Source: Shewanella polaris (lineage in GTDB: Bacteria > Pseudomonadota > Gammaproteobacteria > Enterobacterales > Shewanellaceae). Taken from it: 64,000 bases of DNA. The notes beneath the pieces were generated by a model, which did no database searches, had not been told where the DNA came from, and was given only the letters and a program-made list of their open reading frames with translations. How positions within the stretch are numbered: position 1 is the stretch's first letter; each line of letters starts with the position of its first letter. The translations under genes were made by a program, and so were the position numbers. The DNA lies in the NCBI RefSeq assembly GCF_006385555.1, contig NZ_CP041036.1, forward strand, positions 2,418,001 to 2,482,000, read 5' to 3'. This document shows positions 28,380 to 38,428 of the stretch, piece by piece.

Positions 28380-29477
28380 TTAACGCACTTTACGGTCTTC
28401 TTGCATTAAATCAGAAATAATATTGTACACTTCGGTAACTGACTCATCTGATAACGGTTTGTCTTCTAAATCATGTAATAATATTTTGGTCTGATCGACA
28501 TTATCGGTTTCTTTAAGCATCAAACGATAACTGCCTTTTTTCAATGACAATTTTTCTTCGCTCCACAAAGAGCTCCAGAAACCACCACTTTCTTGCAAGT
28601 TAATGTAAAACAAACCTTCGCTCTTGTTCATGTCAACAACATCGAAACCCATTTCCGGTAACACGATACGTAAACGATCCCATACCGAATTAAAGTTTGC
28701 ATCAGCTAACCAATAAGCAGGTTCTGTAGGATTAGTCATTAAATCAACTTTAATACCTAAGCTTTTTTGAATGCGAGCAGCTCGAATAGCTTGATCTCGT
28801 TTTATGCTCATATAAGCAATGGCATTATTCAGCATATCGGTGGTGTAACGACGTTTGTCTTCACCACTTAATAATATTTGTTGATCTTTATCATCGTAAA
28901 ATTCTTGATGTTCAACCAAATCAATCGACACAAAGCCAGAACGTCCATGAGGTTTCACATCAACCTGATAACGGTAACGTTGACGAAGTTGATATACCTT
29001 ATCGCTACTCCACCAGTTAGATTCAATGATTTCATCATTTTCAATCCAATCGGTTTCAATAAAACCAGCATCATAATCTTCATTACGAATAGCAATATTA
29101 TTTTTAGCTAAATAACCATCGATAACATCAAAGATTTCTTGTTTTAAATCAGTGGTACTTTCAATTGATTCTATTACCACTCGAATGTTATCACTGCTTT
29201 CTTCTATGTGTGTGCCTTCTGCCATTGGCAATACTTGCAATGGTGCACGTATATCAAGATTTTTACCCACTAACTGTTTATTAACGTCTTTACCCACAGC
29301 AGGAATATCATACTCTTTGCTATAAGTAGGTGTGTTCAAACCCTCTGGAATAGTCAGTAATGGTATAGATTCAGCATTAACGAATTCATCAGAACCGTTG
29401 GCTTGACGGCGATCTAATGGTGTACTGCAAGCTGAAACAGCTGCAACTAGTAGTAACGGAGTGACTTTCTTCAACAT
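28380..29477 (-). CDS. bamC: Outer membrane assembly lipoprotein BamC (NlpB)
   Basis: Accessory lipoprotein of the BAM complex that inserts beta-barrel proteins in the outer membrane. 365 residues. The lipobox is VAAVSACSTP; an unstructured segment (25-95, with LLTIPEGLNTPTYSKEYDIP) binds BamD in E. coli; two helix-grip domains follow, including KQEIFDVIDGYLAKNNI and EPAYWLADANFNSVWDRL. The ribosome site GAGGTAG lies in the last codons of dapA, five bases upstream of which it ends, so the two genes are coupled, an arrangement shared by many gammaproteobacteria. Confidence 0.93.
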   Translation of the reverse strand: MLKKVTPLLLVAAVSACSTPLDRRQANGSDEFVNAESIPLLTIPEGLNTPTYSKEYDIPAVGKDVNKQLVGKNLDIRAPLQVLPMAEGTHIEESSDNIRVVIESIESTTDLKQEIFDVIDGYLAKNNIAIRNEDYDAGFIETDWIENDEIIESNWWSSDKVYQLRQRYRYQVDVKPHGRSGFVSIDLVEHQEFYDDKDQQILLSGEDKRRYTTDMLNNAIAYMSIKRDQAIRAARIQKSLGIKVDLMTNPTEPAYWLADANFNSVWDRLRIVLPEMGFDVVDMNKSEGLFYINLQESGGFWSSLWSEEKLSLKKGSYRLMLKETDNVDQTKILLHDLEDKPLSDESVTEVYNIISDLMQEDRKVR

Positions 29478-29481
29478 GAAT

Positions 29482-30366
29482 TTATTCTACCTCAATATCA
29501 GCTTGTTTCATTGTTTCTATTAACAGACCATGAAACTGCTCAGAAAGTTCAGTTAAAGGTAAACGGATATGACCATTAGCTATCAAGCCCATACGATGAA
29601 CAGCCCATTTGACTGGGATTGGGTTCGCTTCACAAAATAAAGACCGATATATTCCGGTTAATGGCTGATCAATTTTTGCAGCTAATTGTGCATTGTTGGC
29701 TATCGCCGCGTCACACATTGCTTTAAAAGCACGTGGCACAATATTATTTGCGACGGAAATAATGCCATCACCACCCAGCAACAAAAACTCACGCGCAGTC
29801 GCATCATCACCACTGAAAAGTAAGAAGTCATCACCACATAATTCACGTAAACGTGCCACACGGCTTAAGTCACCAGTGGCTTCTTTAACACCAATAATAT
29901 TACTCACAGTTGACAATTCAGCGACAGTTTCAGGCTTCATATCCACGGCGGTACGACCTGGTACATTATAAAGAATTTGCGGAATATCAGTACTTGCAGC
30001 AACGGCCGTATAATGGGCAATCAATCCCTTAGGCGTTGGTTTATTGTAATAAGGTGTCACCCCAAGCATCGCAACAATACCTGAGTTTTGCATTGATTTA
30101 GTTAAATCAATTGCTTCTGCAGTGGCATTGGCACCATTACCACCAATAACAGGAATGCGACCCGCTGCAAACTTAACCGTTTGACTAACCACATTGGCAT
30201 GTTCTTTCATTGGCAAAGTCGCTGACTCGCCAGTAGTACCGACAGCAACAATAGCATCAGTACCTTGTTCAATATGAAACTCAACAAGTCTTTCTAGGCT
30301 TGCATAATCTACTGTGCCATCACTGTTCATTGGAGTGATTAAGGCTACGATGCTTCCGTTTATCAT
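29482..30366 (-). CDS. dapA: 4-hydroxy-tetrahydrodipicolinate synthase DapA
   Basis: Condenses pyruvate with aspartate semialdehyde in the lysine and diaminopimelate pathway. 294 residues. The Schiff-base lysine lies in [12 protein letters not shown], and the proton relay includes Tyr in [25 protein letters not shown] is the other active-site loop. GGGGAAG precedes the ATG. First gene of the dapA-bamC operon. It is divergent from gcvR with a 280-bp promoter region between them. Confidence 0.97.
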   Translation of the reverse strand: MINGSIVALITPMNSDGTVDYASLERLVEFHIEQGTDAIVAVGTTGESATLPMKEHANVVSQTVKFAAGRIPVIGGNGANATAEAIDLTKSMQNSGIVAMLGVTPYYNKPTPKGLIAHYTAVAASTDIPQILYNVPGRTAVDMKPETVAELSTVSNIIGVKEATGDLSRVARLRELCGDDFLLFSGDDATAREFLLLGGDGIISVANNIVPRAFKAMCDAAIANNAQLAAKIDQPLTGIYRSLFCEANPIPVKWAVHRMGLIANGHIRLPLTELSEQFHGLLIETMKQADIEVE

Positions 30367-30648
30367 CTATCTTCCCCACGGTTTCAGGATTCGCTATGTT
30401 ACTGATGCCAACCAATAATGACAAGCTCTACGGTAACCATAATCTGAAATAAGTCATTTAAGATATTTATTGCCACGTAACCTAGCATCTTTAATGCCAT
30501 AGAGCTAAAAAATAATCACATTTATGTGAGTGATATAGGTTACTATATTGAGGTGTTTTAGTGAAAAATGATAGCATTAACACCCCACCAAAACTTATAT
30601 ACTTTGCATAAGTTTTCGCTCTACGATATCAACAAGTGAGGAAAATCC

Positions 30649-31185
30649 ATGACCAATTATCTGGTCGTTACGGCAATGGGCGCAGATCGTCCGGGATTAG
30701 TCAGTCGTTTAGCGCGTTTAGCAAGTGAATGTGATTGCGATATCGTCGACAGTCGTATGGCATTATTTGGTAATGAATTTACCCTAATTATGATGATATC
30801 AGGCTCTTGGTCTGATATAACAAAAATTGAAAGCTTATTACCCAGTTTGAGTGTCGAGCTTGAGCTCATGACGGTAATGAAGCGAACCGCTAAACATACC
30901 CCTGAGAACTTTGTTTCTCGTATTGAAGTGATTTTCAATGGCGAAGACCAGCGCGGTACCATGAAAAGTATCACTCAGTTCTTGGCCGACAGGGGACTTG
31001 ATTTAGCCGCTGTACGTTCTCACGCTGATGACAATAATAATCTTAAAACTCAATCGATTATATTAGCCATAAACATTCCCGACAAAGTGAATTTATTGAA
31101 ACTTGAACAAGGTATATATGAACTGGCCGAATCAATGTCTTTAGAGTGCACAATCAAACGCATGCAAGGCATTGCAATAGAATAA
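30649..31185 (+). CDS. gcvR: Glycine cleavage regulatory protein GcvR
   Basis: 178 residues with two ACT domains: VVTAMGADRPGLVSRLARL at the N terminus and VIFNGEDQRGTMKSITQFL in the second half. In E. coli GcvR binds GcvA and turns it into a repressor of the gcv operon when glycine is low. The divergent dapA next to it and bcp downstream are the usual neighbours in gammaproteobacteria. GAGG precedes the ATG by eight bases. Possible cotranscription with bcp, which starts 86 bp downstream. Confidence 0.9.
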   Translation: MTNYLVVTAMGADRPGLVSRLARLASECDCDIVDSRMALFGNEFTLIMMISGSWSDITKIESLLPSLSVELELMTVMKRTAKHTPENFVSRIEVIFNGEDQRGTMKSITQFLADRGLDLAAVRSHADDNNNLKTQSIILAINIPDKVNLLKLEQGIYELAESMSLECTIKRMQGIAIE

Positions 31186-31271
31186 CCTTAGAGAGTAATG
31201 AACTTTATCGCTAAAGTTGACGTAATAAGGTCGACGACATAAAGGTATAACGATCAGATAAAGGAAACATG

Positions 31272-31739
31272 ATGAACACATTACAAGTTGGCGACGTAGC
31301 GCCAAAATTTACCCTACAGAATCAAGCTGGTGAATCAGTCTCTTTACAAGACACACTCACTAAAGGCCCTGTTTTAGTGTACTTCTATCCTAAAGCCTCG
31401 ACTCCAGGTTGTACGGTACAAGCACAAGGCCTACGCGACATTAAAGCCCAGCTTGATGAGCAACATGTCACAGTGTTTGGCATCAGCCCAGATCCAGTAG
31501 CAAAGTTGGCTAAGTTTGCGGAAAAGCAACAATTAAACTTCACATTACTCAGTGATGAAGACCATGCTGTTGCTGACGCATTTGGGGTATGGGGCGAGAA
31601 AAAATTTATGGGTAAAATTTATGACGGCATTCATCGTTTAAGTTTTATCGTCGGTACTGATGGCAAAATTAGCCATGTACTTAACAAGTTCAAAACGAAA
31701 GATCATCACGAAGTTGTATTAGCAAGCTTAGAAAAATAA
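31272..31739 (+). CDS. bcp: Thioredoxin-dependent peroxiredoxin Bcp (one-cysteine form)
   Basis: 155 residues of the BCP/PrxQ family, which reduce peroxides. The peroxidatic cysteine is in PKASTPGCTVQAQGLRD. E. coli Bcp has a second, resolving cysteine five residues later; here it is glutamine, and the protein has no other cysteine, so it should work as a one-Cys enzyme that needs an outside thiol. Two ATG codons stand in a row; I prefer the second because AAGGA is then six bases upstream. It ends in a strong terminator. Confidence 0.92.
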   Translation: MNTLQVGDVAPKFTLQNQAGESVSLQDTLTKGPVLVYFYPKASTPGCTVQAQGLRDIKAQLDEQHVTVFGISPDPVAKLAKFAEKQQLNFTLLSDEDHAVADAFGVWGEKKFMGKIYDGIHRLSFIVGTDGKISHVLNKFKTKDHHEVVLASLEK

Positions 31740-31762
31740 GCTGCTATTTAGCTTGATAACGC

Positions 31763-31803
31763 GTAATAAAAAGGCTTAGCAATTTGCTAAGCCTTTTTAT
31801 TAC
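31763..31803. terminator. Bidirectional terminator of bcp
   Basis: Perfect 19-base arms (GTAATAAAAAGGCTTAGCA and complement) around ATT, with T runs in both directions. It serves bcp and the convergent antiporter gene. Confidence 0.92.
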
Positions 31804-31831
31804 AAACAACTCCACTCAAGTCAGTTAATGA

Positions 31832-34018
31832 TCAACTCTCTTTTGGTGAATTGTCATTTTCAGTAGTCTTGCTATCGTCGGCCATAGTATCGTCAGCTTT
31901 ATCATCCGCCACAGTATCTGGTTCTTTAACATCGTTAACGGTTGCAGCTTTTTTCGCTTTCACTTCAGCAGCTTTGATTTTTGCTAGTTCCGCAGCTTCT
32001 TGTTTAATTAATGTAGCTTCTTCATCAGCTAATAAGCGGGCTTTTTCTTCAGCTTCAAACTGTGCCAATTCATCTTCTCTACGTTGTGCTTTATCAATGG
32101 CACGTTGCTCAGCTTCTTCTGCTTCGCGTACAGCTCTTGCTTCAGCGGCCGCCTTAGCTTCAGCGTCGGCCAATGCTTTGGCTTGGCGATCGGCCTCTTC
32201 ATTTAATTCACGTTGAATAATTGCCTGTTCTTGCGCTTCCTGAGGCAATAAACTAATTAACTCTATCCCCACAGGTAGATTAACGGTTTCAGCACCAGAT
32301 ATCACTTTCACTTTACCTTCTTTGGTTAAGTAAACCAACGGCAATGCAGTTTCACCATAGCGACTCTTGAAATGTTCGAAGGTAAAGTTTTCGGTAATAT
32401 TAGTGATTTTTAATACTGCACCTTTTGCCATTAAACTGGCAATTTTGGCGTAAGAGATATTCTCACCAAACAAAGATAAGCGCTTTAGATAAGACTCTGA
32501 CAACTGATGACGAGCGCTAGCGCTGTCACCATTGTTTAAACCATAGACCTTTTCTGATCCCAATAAATCTTGGAAGTGAAAAGTCACCAACGGATTTAAC
32601 TGACGGTAAGGAGACATCACTAATACTCGGCCAATGCCACTTGAATCCATATAATTAGCAGCATGCTCTGAAGCTGGATTACCAAAATATACCGGAATAT
32701 TTTTCATTCGCGCTTCACGAATACTGTCCCAGTTATTATCCGCTAAAATGACTTTAATGTTTTTAGATATCAAAATTGAAGCCAATTCACGTGAAAATTT
32801 AGATGCCCCGAAAATTAATAAACCTTGATTAGAACCATCCTTTACACCTAAATACTTAGCCCAGCGACCCGCGGTTAAACTTTGAATCACCACGGTTCCG
32901 ATAATAATCAAGAATACTAAAGGTACAATTGAACTCGCACCTTCTAAGCCAACTGATTCTAATTTGATCGCAAATAACGATGAAATGGCCGCAGCAACAA
33001 TACCGCGAGGGGCAACCCAACTTAAAAACCACTTATCTTTTGACGTTAAATTGGTACCTAAACCAGAAATCCAAATGCTTAATGGACGCGCAATAAACAT
33101 CGCAACTAATAGAACCCCTAGACCACCAAAACCAAGATCTATCATTGCATTAGAGTCTAATCTTGCGGCGAGTAAAATAAATAATGCCGAAATTAATAAT
33201 ACTGTTAGCGTCTCTTTAAACTCGAGAATATCGGCTATATCGACACCGCGCATGTTCGCTAACAAAATACCCATTACAGTCACAGTTAATAAACCAGACT
33301 CTTCTTGAAGAATATTTGAACCAACAAATACACCAAGCATGATAGTCAATACCGCGGTATTAAGCAGGTAATGCGGGAATAAGTTTTTACGAATCGCTAA
33401 ACCCGTTAAATAACCCGCAGCCGCGCCTAAGCCAAAACCAAGCAGTAAAGTTAGACCCAGTGCATGTAGCACGTGCGAAGTAGGATCGGCAGTGACAGCG
33501 ATATACTCAAAGACTAATACCGCAAGTAAGGCACCGATGGGGTCAATAATAATACCTTCCCAACGTAAAATGCTGGCTAAATTGGATTTTGGTTGCACGG
33601 TACGTAACATAGGCACAATCACTGTCGGCCCTGTTACTACCACTAACGCACCAAATAACATCGCAATTGCCCAGTCAAAACCAAGCAGATAATGTGCAGC
33701 AGGCGCAATACAGGCCCAAGTGATAAAAGCACCTATGGTAACGAGGTGAGTCACCATTCTGCCGTGATCTTTAATTTCTTTAAAGTTGAGCGTCAATGCC
33801 CCTTCAAACAAAATGACCGCAACACCTAACGAAATAATAGGAAACAACAAATCGCCAAAGATCTCATCAGGATCGAGGATCCCTAACCCTGGCCCTAACA
33901 ATAATCCACACAATAAAAGTGGTAAAATTGCGGGTAGACGTAATTTCCAACCCACCCATTGACACAAAAGTGATAGCACGCCGATTAAAGCCAGCATACC
34001 TGTAATGTGTTCAACCAT
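31832..34018 (-). CDS. CPA1-type Na+(K+)/H+ antiporter with RCK-like domain and charged tail
   Basis: 728 residues from the preferred start. About twelve membrane segments fill residues 1-395, with LAIR loops, FGALVVVTGPTVIVPML, EGIIIDPIGALLAV and WVAPRGIVAAAISSLFA, all typical of NhaP-like antiporters. A Rossmann RCK/TrkA-N-like domain follows (GLLIFGASKFSRELASILI), then about 120 residues of Ala, Glu, Lys and Arg, likely coiled coil, ending in an acidic segment. I start at the ATG at 34018, seven bases past AAGGA, rather than the upstream codon at 34045. The ion preference is unknown. The gene is alone. Confidence 0.88.
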   Translation of the reverse strand: MVEHITGMLALIGVLSLLCQWVGWKLRLPAILPLLLCGLLLGPGLGILDPDEIFGDLLFPIISLGVAVILFEGALTLNFKEIKDHGRMVTHLVTIGAFITWACIAPAAHYLLGFDWAIAMLFGALVVVTGPTVIVPMLRTVQPKSNLASILRWEGIIIDPIGALLAVLVFEYIAVTADPTSHVLHALGLTLLLGFGLGAAAGYLTGLAIRKNLFPHYLLNTAVLTIMLGVFVGSNILQEESGLLTVTVMGILLANMRGVDIADILEFKETLTVLLISALFILLAARLDSNAMIDLGFGGLGVLLVAMFIARPLSIWISGLGTNLTSKDKWFLSWVAPRGIVAAAISSLFAIKLESVGLEGASSIVPLVFLIIIGTVVIQSLTAGRWAKYLGVKDGSNQGLLIFGASKFSRELASILISKNIKVILADNNWDSIREARMKNIPVYFGNPASEHAANYMDSSGIGRVLVMSPYRQLNPLVTFHFQDLLGSEKVYGLNNGDSASARHQLSESYLKRLSLFGENISYAKIASLMAKGAVLKITNITENFTFEHFKSRYGETALPLVYLTKEGKVKVISGAETVNLPVGIELISLLPQEAQEQAIIQRELNEEADRQAKALADAEAKAAAEARAVREAEEAEQRAIDKAQRREDELAQFEAEEKARLLADEEATLIKQEAAELAKIKAAEVKAKKAATVNDVKEPDTVADDKADDTMADDSKTTENDNSPKES

Positions 34019-34441
34019 AATCATTTCCTTTTGTATTGCTCTCATTGCCCATCACTAACACTAAAAAGCAATGCGGCTTAATTTAATATCCAACTCTAAA
34101 TGCAGTCAGCATAATTGTTGGTATGCCAAGCTGATTTAGTAAAATAATCAATAGCAATTAATCACTATTATTCATCCGTTTGATTTTTTATTACATCATA
34201 AATAACCCATCGTTATATGACGTTTGTATGTCAGCGCTTAAAAACATTGTTCAACAAATATGGCTGACAAAATTCAGCATATAACATACTAATTTAACCA
34301 AGGGATCAAGACTTTTTTGACCAATATCACATTTTATACCATTTAAACGTTAGATGAGTAAATATCTGATTTAAATGAGCAAATAGTCCTATAACCATAC
34401 ACCCTAATCGTTTGTTTTTTAGCTTCAATTCGCTCAGAAAC
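34019..34441. other. 423-bp gap upstream of the antiporter gene
   Basis: AT-rich sequence carrying the antiporter promoter region and the end of the prp operon. No ORF, RNA or repeat is evident. Confidence 0.5.
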
Positions 34442-34471
34442 AAAAAAACCTCAGCTTTTGCTGAGGTTTTT
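34442..34471 (-). terminator. Terminator of the prp operon
   Basis: ACCTCAGC, loop TTTT, GCTGAGGT flanked by A and T runs. It lies 20 bp past the prpF stop. Confidence 0.88.
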
Positions 34472-34490
34472 ATAAGCATAAACCGCGATA

Positions 34491-35660
34491 TTATTGAGGA
34501 ATTCGTACCTTACCTTCCATTAATACTCGTGCACTACGGCTCATGATGGCTTTTTTAACCTGCCATTGACCTTGCACTAATTCTGCTTCTGCTCCCACTC
34601 TAAGCGTGCCAGAAGGATGACCGAAGCGAACGGCTTTACGTTCACCACCACCGGCAGCCAAATTAACTAATGTGCCAGGGATAGCGGCTGCAGTGCCAAT
34701 CGCCACCGCTGCGGTTCCCATCATCGCATGATGCAGTTTACCCATAGACAATGCCCGCACGACTAGATCGATATCGTCAGTATTAACCGCTTTACCACTG
34801 GATGAAATATAATTCGCAGCAGGTGCAACAAAGGCCACTTTAGGGGTATGTTGACGAGCTGCAGCCTCATCAATATGGTCGATTAAGCCCATTTTTACTG
34901 CACCATAAGCACGAATGGTTTCAAACATGGCTAAGGCTTTATCATCATTATTAATGTCATCTTGCAACTCAGTACCTTGATACTGAATATCTGCTGCATT
35001 AATGAAAATCGTTGGAATGCCCGCATTAATCATGGTGGCGTTAAAGCTCCCAACGCCTGGCACGTCAAGTTTATCGACCACGTTACCTGTGGGAAACATA
35101 GCGCCGTCACCGTCAGCAGGGTTTAAAAACTCCACTTGCACTTCAGCTGCGGGAAACGTCACACCATCAAGTTCAAAATCACCGGTTTCTTGTACTTCAC
35201 CATTGGTAATAGGGACATGAGCAATAATGGTTTTATGAATATTAGCTTGCCAAATACGCACGATTGCGGTGCCATTTTCAGGCACTCGGCTTGGATCGAT
35301 TAAACCATTACTAATTGCAAATGATCCCACCGCTGCGGTTAAATTACCGCAGTTTCCGCTCCAGTCGACAAATGGTTTATCAATCGAGACTTGACCAAAT
35401 AAATAGTCAACATCATGATCAGCTTGAGTACTTTTGGATAAGATAACTGTTTTACTGGTACTTGACGTTGCTCCGCCCATGCCATCGGTATGTTTACCGT
35501 AAGGATCGGGACTGCCAATAACACGTAGTAATATTGCATCGCGGGCAGCGCCAGCCACTTGAGCGGCTGCAGGCAAGTCAGTCAAACTGAAAAATACCCC
35601 TTTACTGGTGCCGCCGCGCATATAAGTCGCTGGAATTTTCATTTGTGGTAAATGAGCCAT
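34491..35660 (-). CDS. prpF: 2-methylaconitate cis-trans isomerase PrpF
   Basis: 389 residues from the ATG at 35660. Isomerises the 2-methylaconitate made by AcnD so that aconitase can hydrate it, the AcnD/PrpF route of the 2-methylcitrate cycle. The diaminopimelate-epimerase-like fold is shown by MKIPATYMRGGTSKGVFFS with the active Lys, DPYGKHTDGMGGATSSTSK and FVDWSGNCGNLTAAVGSFAI. It is the last gene of the prp operon, 87 bp after acnD, and a terminator follows. Confidence 0.95.
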   Translation of the reverse strand: MAHLPQMKIPATYMRGGTSKGVFFSLTDLPAAAQVAGAARDAILLRVIGSPDPYGKHTDGMGGATSSTSKTVILSKSTQADHDVDYLFGQVSIDKPFVDWSGNCGNLTAAVGSFAISNGLIDPSRVPENGTAIVRIWQANIHKTIIAHVPITNGEVQETGDFELDGVTFPAAEVQVEFLNPADGDGAMFPTGNVVDKLDVPGVGSFNATMINAGIPTIFINAADIQYQGTELQDDINNDDKALAMFETIRAYGAVKMGLIDHIDEAAARQHTPKVAFVAPAANYISSSGKAVNTDDIDLVVRALSMGKLHHAMMGTAAVAIGTAAAIPGTLVNLAAGGGERKAVRFGHPSGTLRVGAEAELVQGQWQVKKAIMSRSARVLMEGKVRIPQ

Positions 35661-35749
35661 CACATATTCCTAAAATAACAAAAGACCAAACCGGCAAGCC
35701 ATCAATAAGCTTATAAGCTGCCGGTTAAATAAGGCACAAAATCACATGA

Positions 35750-38341
35750 TTACTTGGTTTCGTTGGCTAAAAAGTCCTGAGCAAAACGTTGTAATACACC
35801 ACCAGCTTCATAAATTGACAATTCTTCGGCAGTGTCAACACGACACTTAACCGGAATAGTCACTTGCTCACCGTTTTTCCGGGTCATAATAACTTGTAAC
35901 ATTGCACCCGGCTTACGTTCACCAACCACATCATAGGTTTCGGTACCATCAATATGATAAGTATGACGATTATGGCCTGCAGTGAACTCAAGCGGTAATA
36001 CGCCCATACCCACCAAGTTAGTGCGGTGAATACGTTCAAAGCCTTCAGCAACAATCACTTCTACCCCTGCAAGACGCACGCCTTTGGCCGCCCAGTCACG
36101 TGACGAACCTTGGCCATAATCCGCACCAGCGATAATAATCAGTGGCTGCTTACGTTCCATATAGGTTTCAATCGCTTCCCACATGCGAGTCACTTTGCCT
36201 TCAGGCTCTACACGCGCAAGTGATCCTTGCTTAACCTTACCGTTTTCCTGAACCATTTCGTTAAACAGTTTAGGGTTAGCAAACGTGGCACGTTGCGCAG
36301 TTAAGTGATCGCCTCGATGAGTGGCATAAGAGTTAAAGTCTGCTTCTGGCAAACCCATTTTGTGTAAATATGCTCCAGCAGCACTGTCGAGCATAATCGC
36401 ATTGGATGGTGATAAATGATCTGTGGTGATGTTGTCTCCAAGCACTGCCAATGGACGCATACCTTTCATGGTGCGCTCACCCGCCAAGGCTCCGTCCCAA
36501 TAAGGTGGGCGGCGAATATAAGTACTTTGTGGACGCCAATCATATTGTGGATTTACGTGGCTGCCATACTCGACTTTAATGTCGAACATTGGTTCATAGA
36601 CTTTACGGAATTGTTCAGGCTTAACGCTTGCTTTAACAACTGCATCAATTTCTTCATCGGTTGGCCAAATGTCTTTCAACGTAACCGCTTGGCCTTGATT
36701 ATCGATGCCTAAGATATCTTTTTCAATATCAAAACGAATCGTACCAGCAATGGCGTAAGCAATAACCAAGGGTGGTGATGCTAAAAATGCTTGTTTGGCA
36801 TAAGGATGAATACGACCGTCAAAGTTACGGTTGCCCGACAACACCGCAGTGGCGTATAAGTCGCGATCAATTACTTCTTGTTGAATCACCGGATCGAGCG
36901 CGCCGCTCATGCCGTTACACGTGGTACAGGCAAAACCGACAATGCCAAAACCTAAGTTTTCAAGTTCAGGTAACAACCCCGCTTCTTCTAAATACAATTG
37001 TACTGCTTTAGAGCCTGGCGCAAGTGATGATTTCACCCAAGGTTTACGTAATAAACCACGAGCATTAGCATTGCGAGCCAATAAACCTGCGGCAATCATG
37101 TTGCGTGGGTTACTGGTGTTAGTACAACTGGTAATGGCAGCAATAATCACAGCACCATCGGGCATTTTACCGGGTTCGTTTTCAACCACGCCACTAATGC
37201 CACGAGCGGCTAATTCTGATGTGGGTACGCGATTATGTGGGTTTGACGGCCCAGCAATGTTACGCCCAACAGAAGATAGATCAAAATGCAGTACCCGTTC
37301 ATAAACTACGTTTGTTAAGGTATCAGCCCATAAACCCGCTTGCTTTGCATAGGTTTCGACTAATTTAACTTGCTCGTCGTCACGACCGGTTAGCGTTAAG
37401 TAATCAATAGTTTGTCTATCAATATAAAACATCGCGGCAGTGGCACCGTATTCTGGCGTCATGTTCGTAATGGTCGCGCGATCGCCAAGGGTTAAATGGG
37501 TAGTCCCTTCGCCATAAAACTCTAAGTAAGATGACACAACTTTTTGCGCACGAAGATATTCTGTTAACGCTAGTACTATATCGGTTGCTGTAATGCCCGG
37601 TTGCGGCTTACCCGTAACCTCTACACCAATAATATCTGGCAGACGCATGTAAGATGCACGGCCGAGCATGACGCTTTCAGCTTCTAAACCGCCAACACCA
37701 ATGGCAATCACGCCTAATGCATCTACATGAGGTGTATGGCTGTCGGTGCCGACTAAGGTGTCAGGAAATGCAACACCGTTTTGTGCATGCACCACAGGTG
37801 ACATACGCTCTAAGTTAATTTGATGCATGATGCCGTTACCCGGTTGGATAACATCAACATTTTTAAACGCCGTTTTAGTCCAATTGATAAAGTGAAAACG
37901 GTCTTCATTACGGCGGTCTTCAATGGCACGGTTTTTTTCAAAGGCGTCTTTGTCAAAACCCGCATATTCTACCGCTAATGAATGATCTACAATCAATTGA
38001 GTCGGTACTACGGGATTTACTTTTGATGGGTCACCGCCTTTTTCAGCAATCGCATCACGCAGCCCCGCTAAATCGACTAATGCGGTTTGGCCTAAAATAT
38101 CGTGACAAACCACGCGAGCCGGATACCACGGAAAATCAAGATCACTTTTGCGCTCAATCAATTGCTTTAAGGAATCAGTAAGCGTCTCTGGCGAACAACG
38201 ACGCACTAGGTTCTCGGCAAACACGCGAGAACAATAAGGAAGCTTGGCAAAGGCACCAGGCTCAATTGCATCAACAGCCTCTTGGGTGTCAAAATAATCT
38301 AATTGGGTGCCAGGTAAGGCTTTACGGTATTGAGTATTCAT
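35750..38341 (-). CDS. acnD: Fe/S-dependent 2-methylisocitrate dehydratase AcnD
   Basis: Dehydrates 2-methylcitrate to 2-methylaconitate. 863 residues from MNTQYRKALPGTQLDYFDT, at 38341 with GGA seven bases upstream. Aconitase features are the [4Fe-4S] ligands in AAITSCTNTSNPRN and FACTTCNGMSG, GIMHQINLE, DSHTPHVDALGV, and the C-terminal swivel domain with GADYGQGSSRDWAAKGV. AcnD replaces PrpD in organisms that also carry prpF, as here. It lies 87 bases after the prpC stop. Confidence 0.96.
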   Translation of the reverse strand: MNTQYRKALPGTQLDYFDTQEAVDAIEPGAFAKLPYCSRVFAENLVRRCSPETLTDSLKQLIERKSDLDFPWYPARVVCHDILGQTALVDLAGLRDAIAEKGGDPSKVNPVVPTQLIVDHSLAVEYAGFDKDAFEKNRAIEDRRNEDRFHFINWTKTAFKNVDVIQPGNGIMHQINLERMSPVVHAQNGVAFPDTLVGTDSHTPHVDALGVIAIGVGGLEAESVMLGRASYMRLPDIIGVEVTGKPQPGITATDIVLALTEYLRAQKVVSSYLEFYGEGTTHLTLGDRATITNMTPEYGATAAMFYIDRQTIDYLTLTGRDDEQVKLVETYAKQAGLWADTLTNVVYERVLHFDLSSVGRNIAGPSNPHNRVPTSELAARGISGVVENEPGKMPDGAVIIAAITSCTNTSNPRNMIAAGLLARNANARGLLRKPWVKSSLAPGSKAVQLYLEEAGLLPELENLGFGIVGFACTTCNGMSGALDPVIQQEVIDRDLYATAVLSGNRNFDGRIHPYAKQAFLASPPLVIAYAIAGTIRFDIEKDILGIDNQGQAVTLKDIWPTDEEIDAVVKASVKPEQFRKVYEPMFDIKVEYGSHVNPQYDWRPQSTYIRRPPYWDGALAGERTMKGMRPLAVLGDNITTDHLSPSNAIMLDSAAGAYLHKMGLPEADFNSYATHRGDHLTAQRATFANPKLFNEMVQENGKVKQGSLARVEPEGKVTRMWEAIETYMERKQPLIIIAGADYGQGSSRDWAAKGVRLAGVEVIVAEGFERIHRTNLVGMGVLPLEFTAGHNRHTYHIDGTETYDVVGERKPGAMLQVIMTRKNGEQVTIPVKCRVDTAEELSIYEAGGVLQRFAQDFLANETK

Positions 38342-38428
38342 AACTTCATCCACAATAAATATGAAAGTAATAAGCGCTAATCTATATCGAAAAAAACCGA
38401 GTCATCATAATGAGACTCGGCAAACTGA

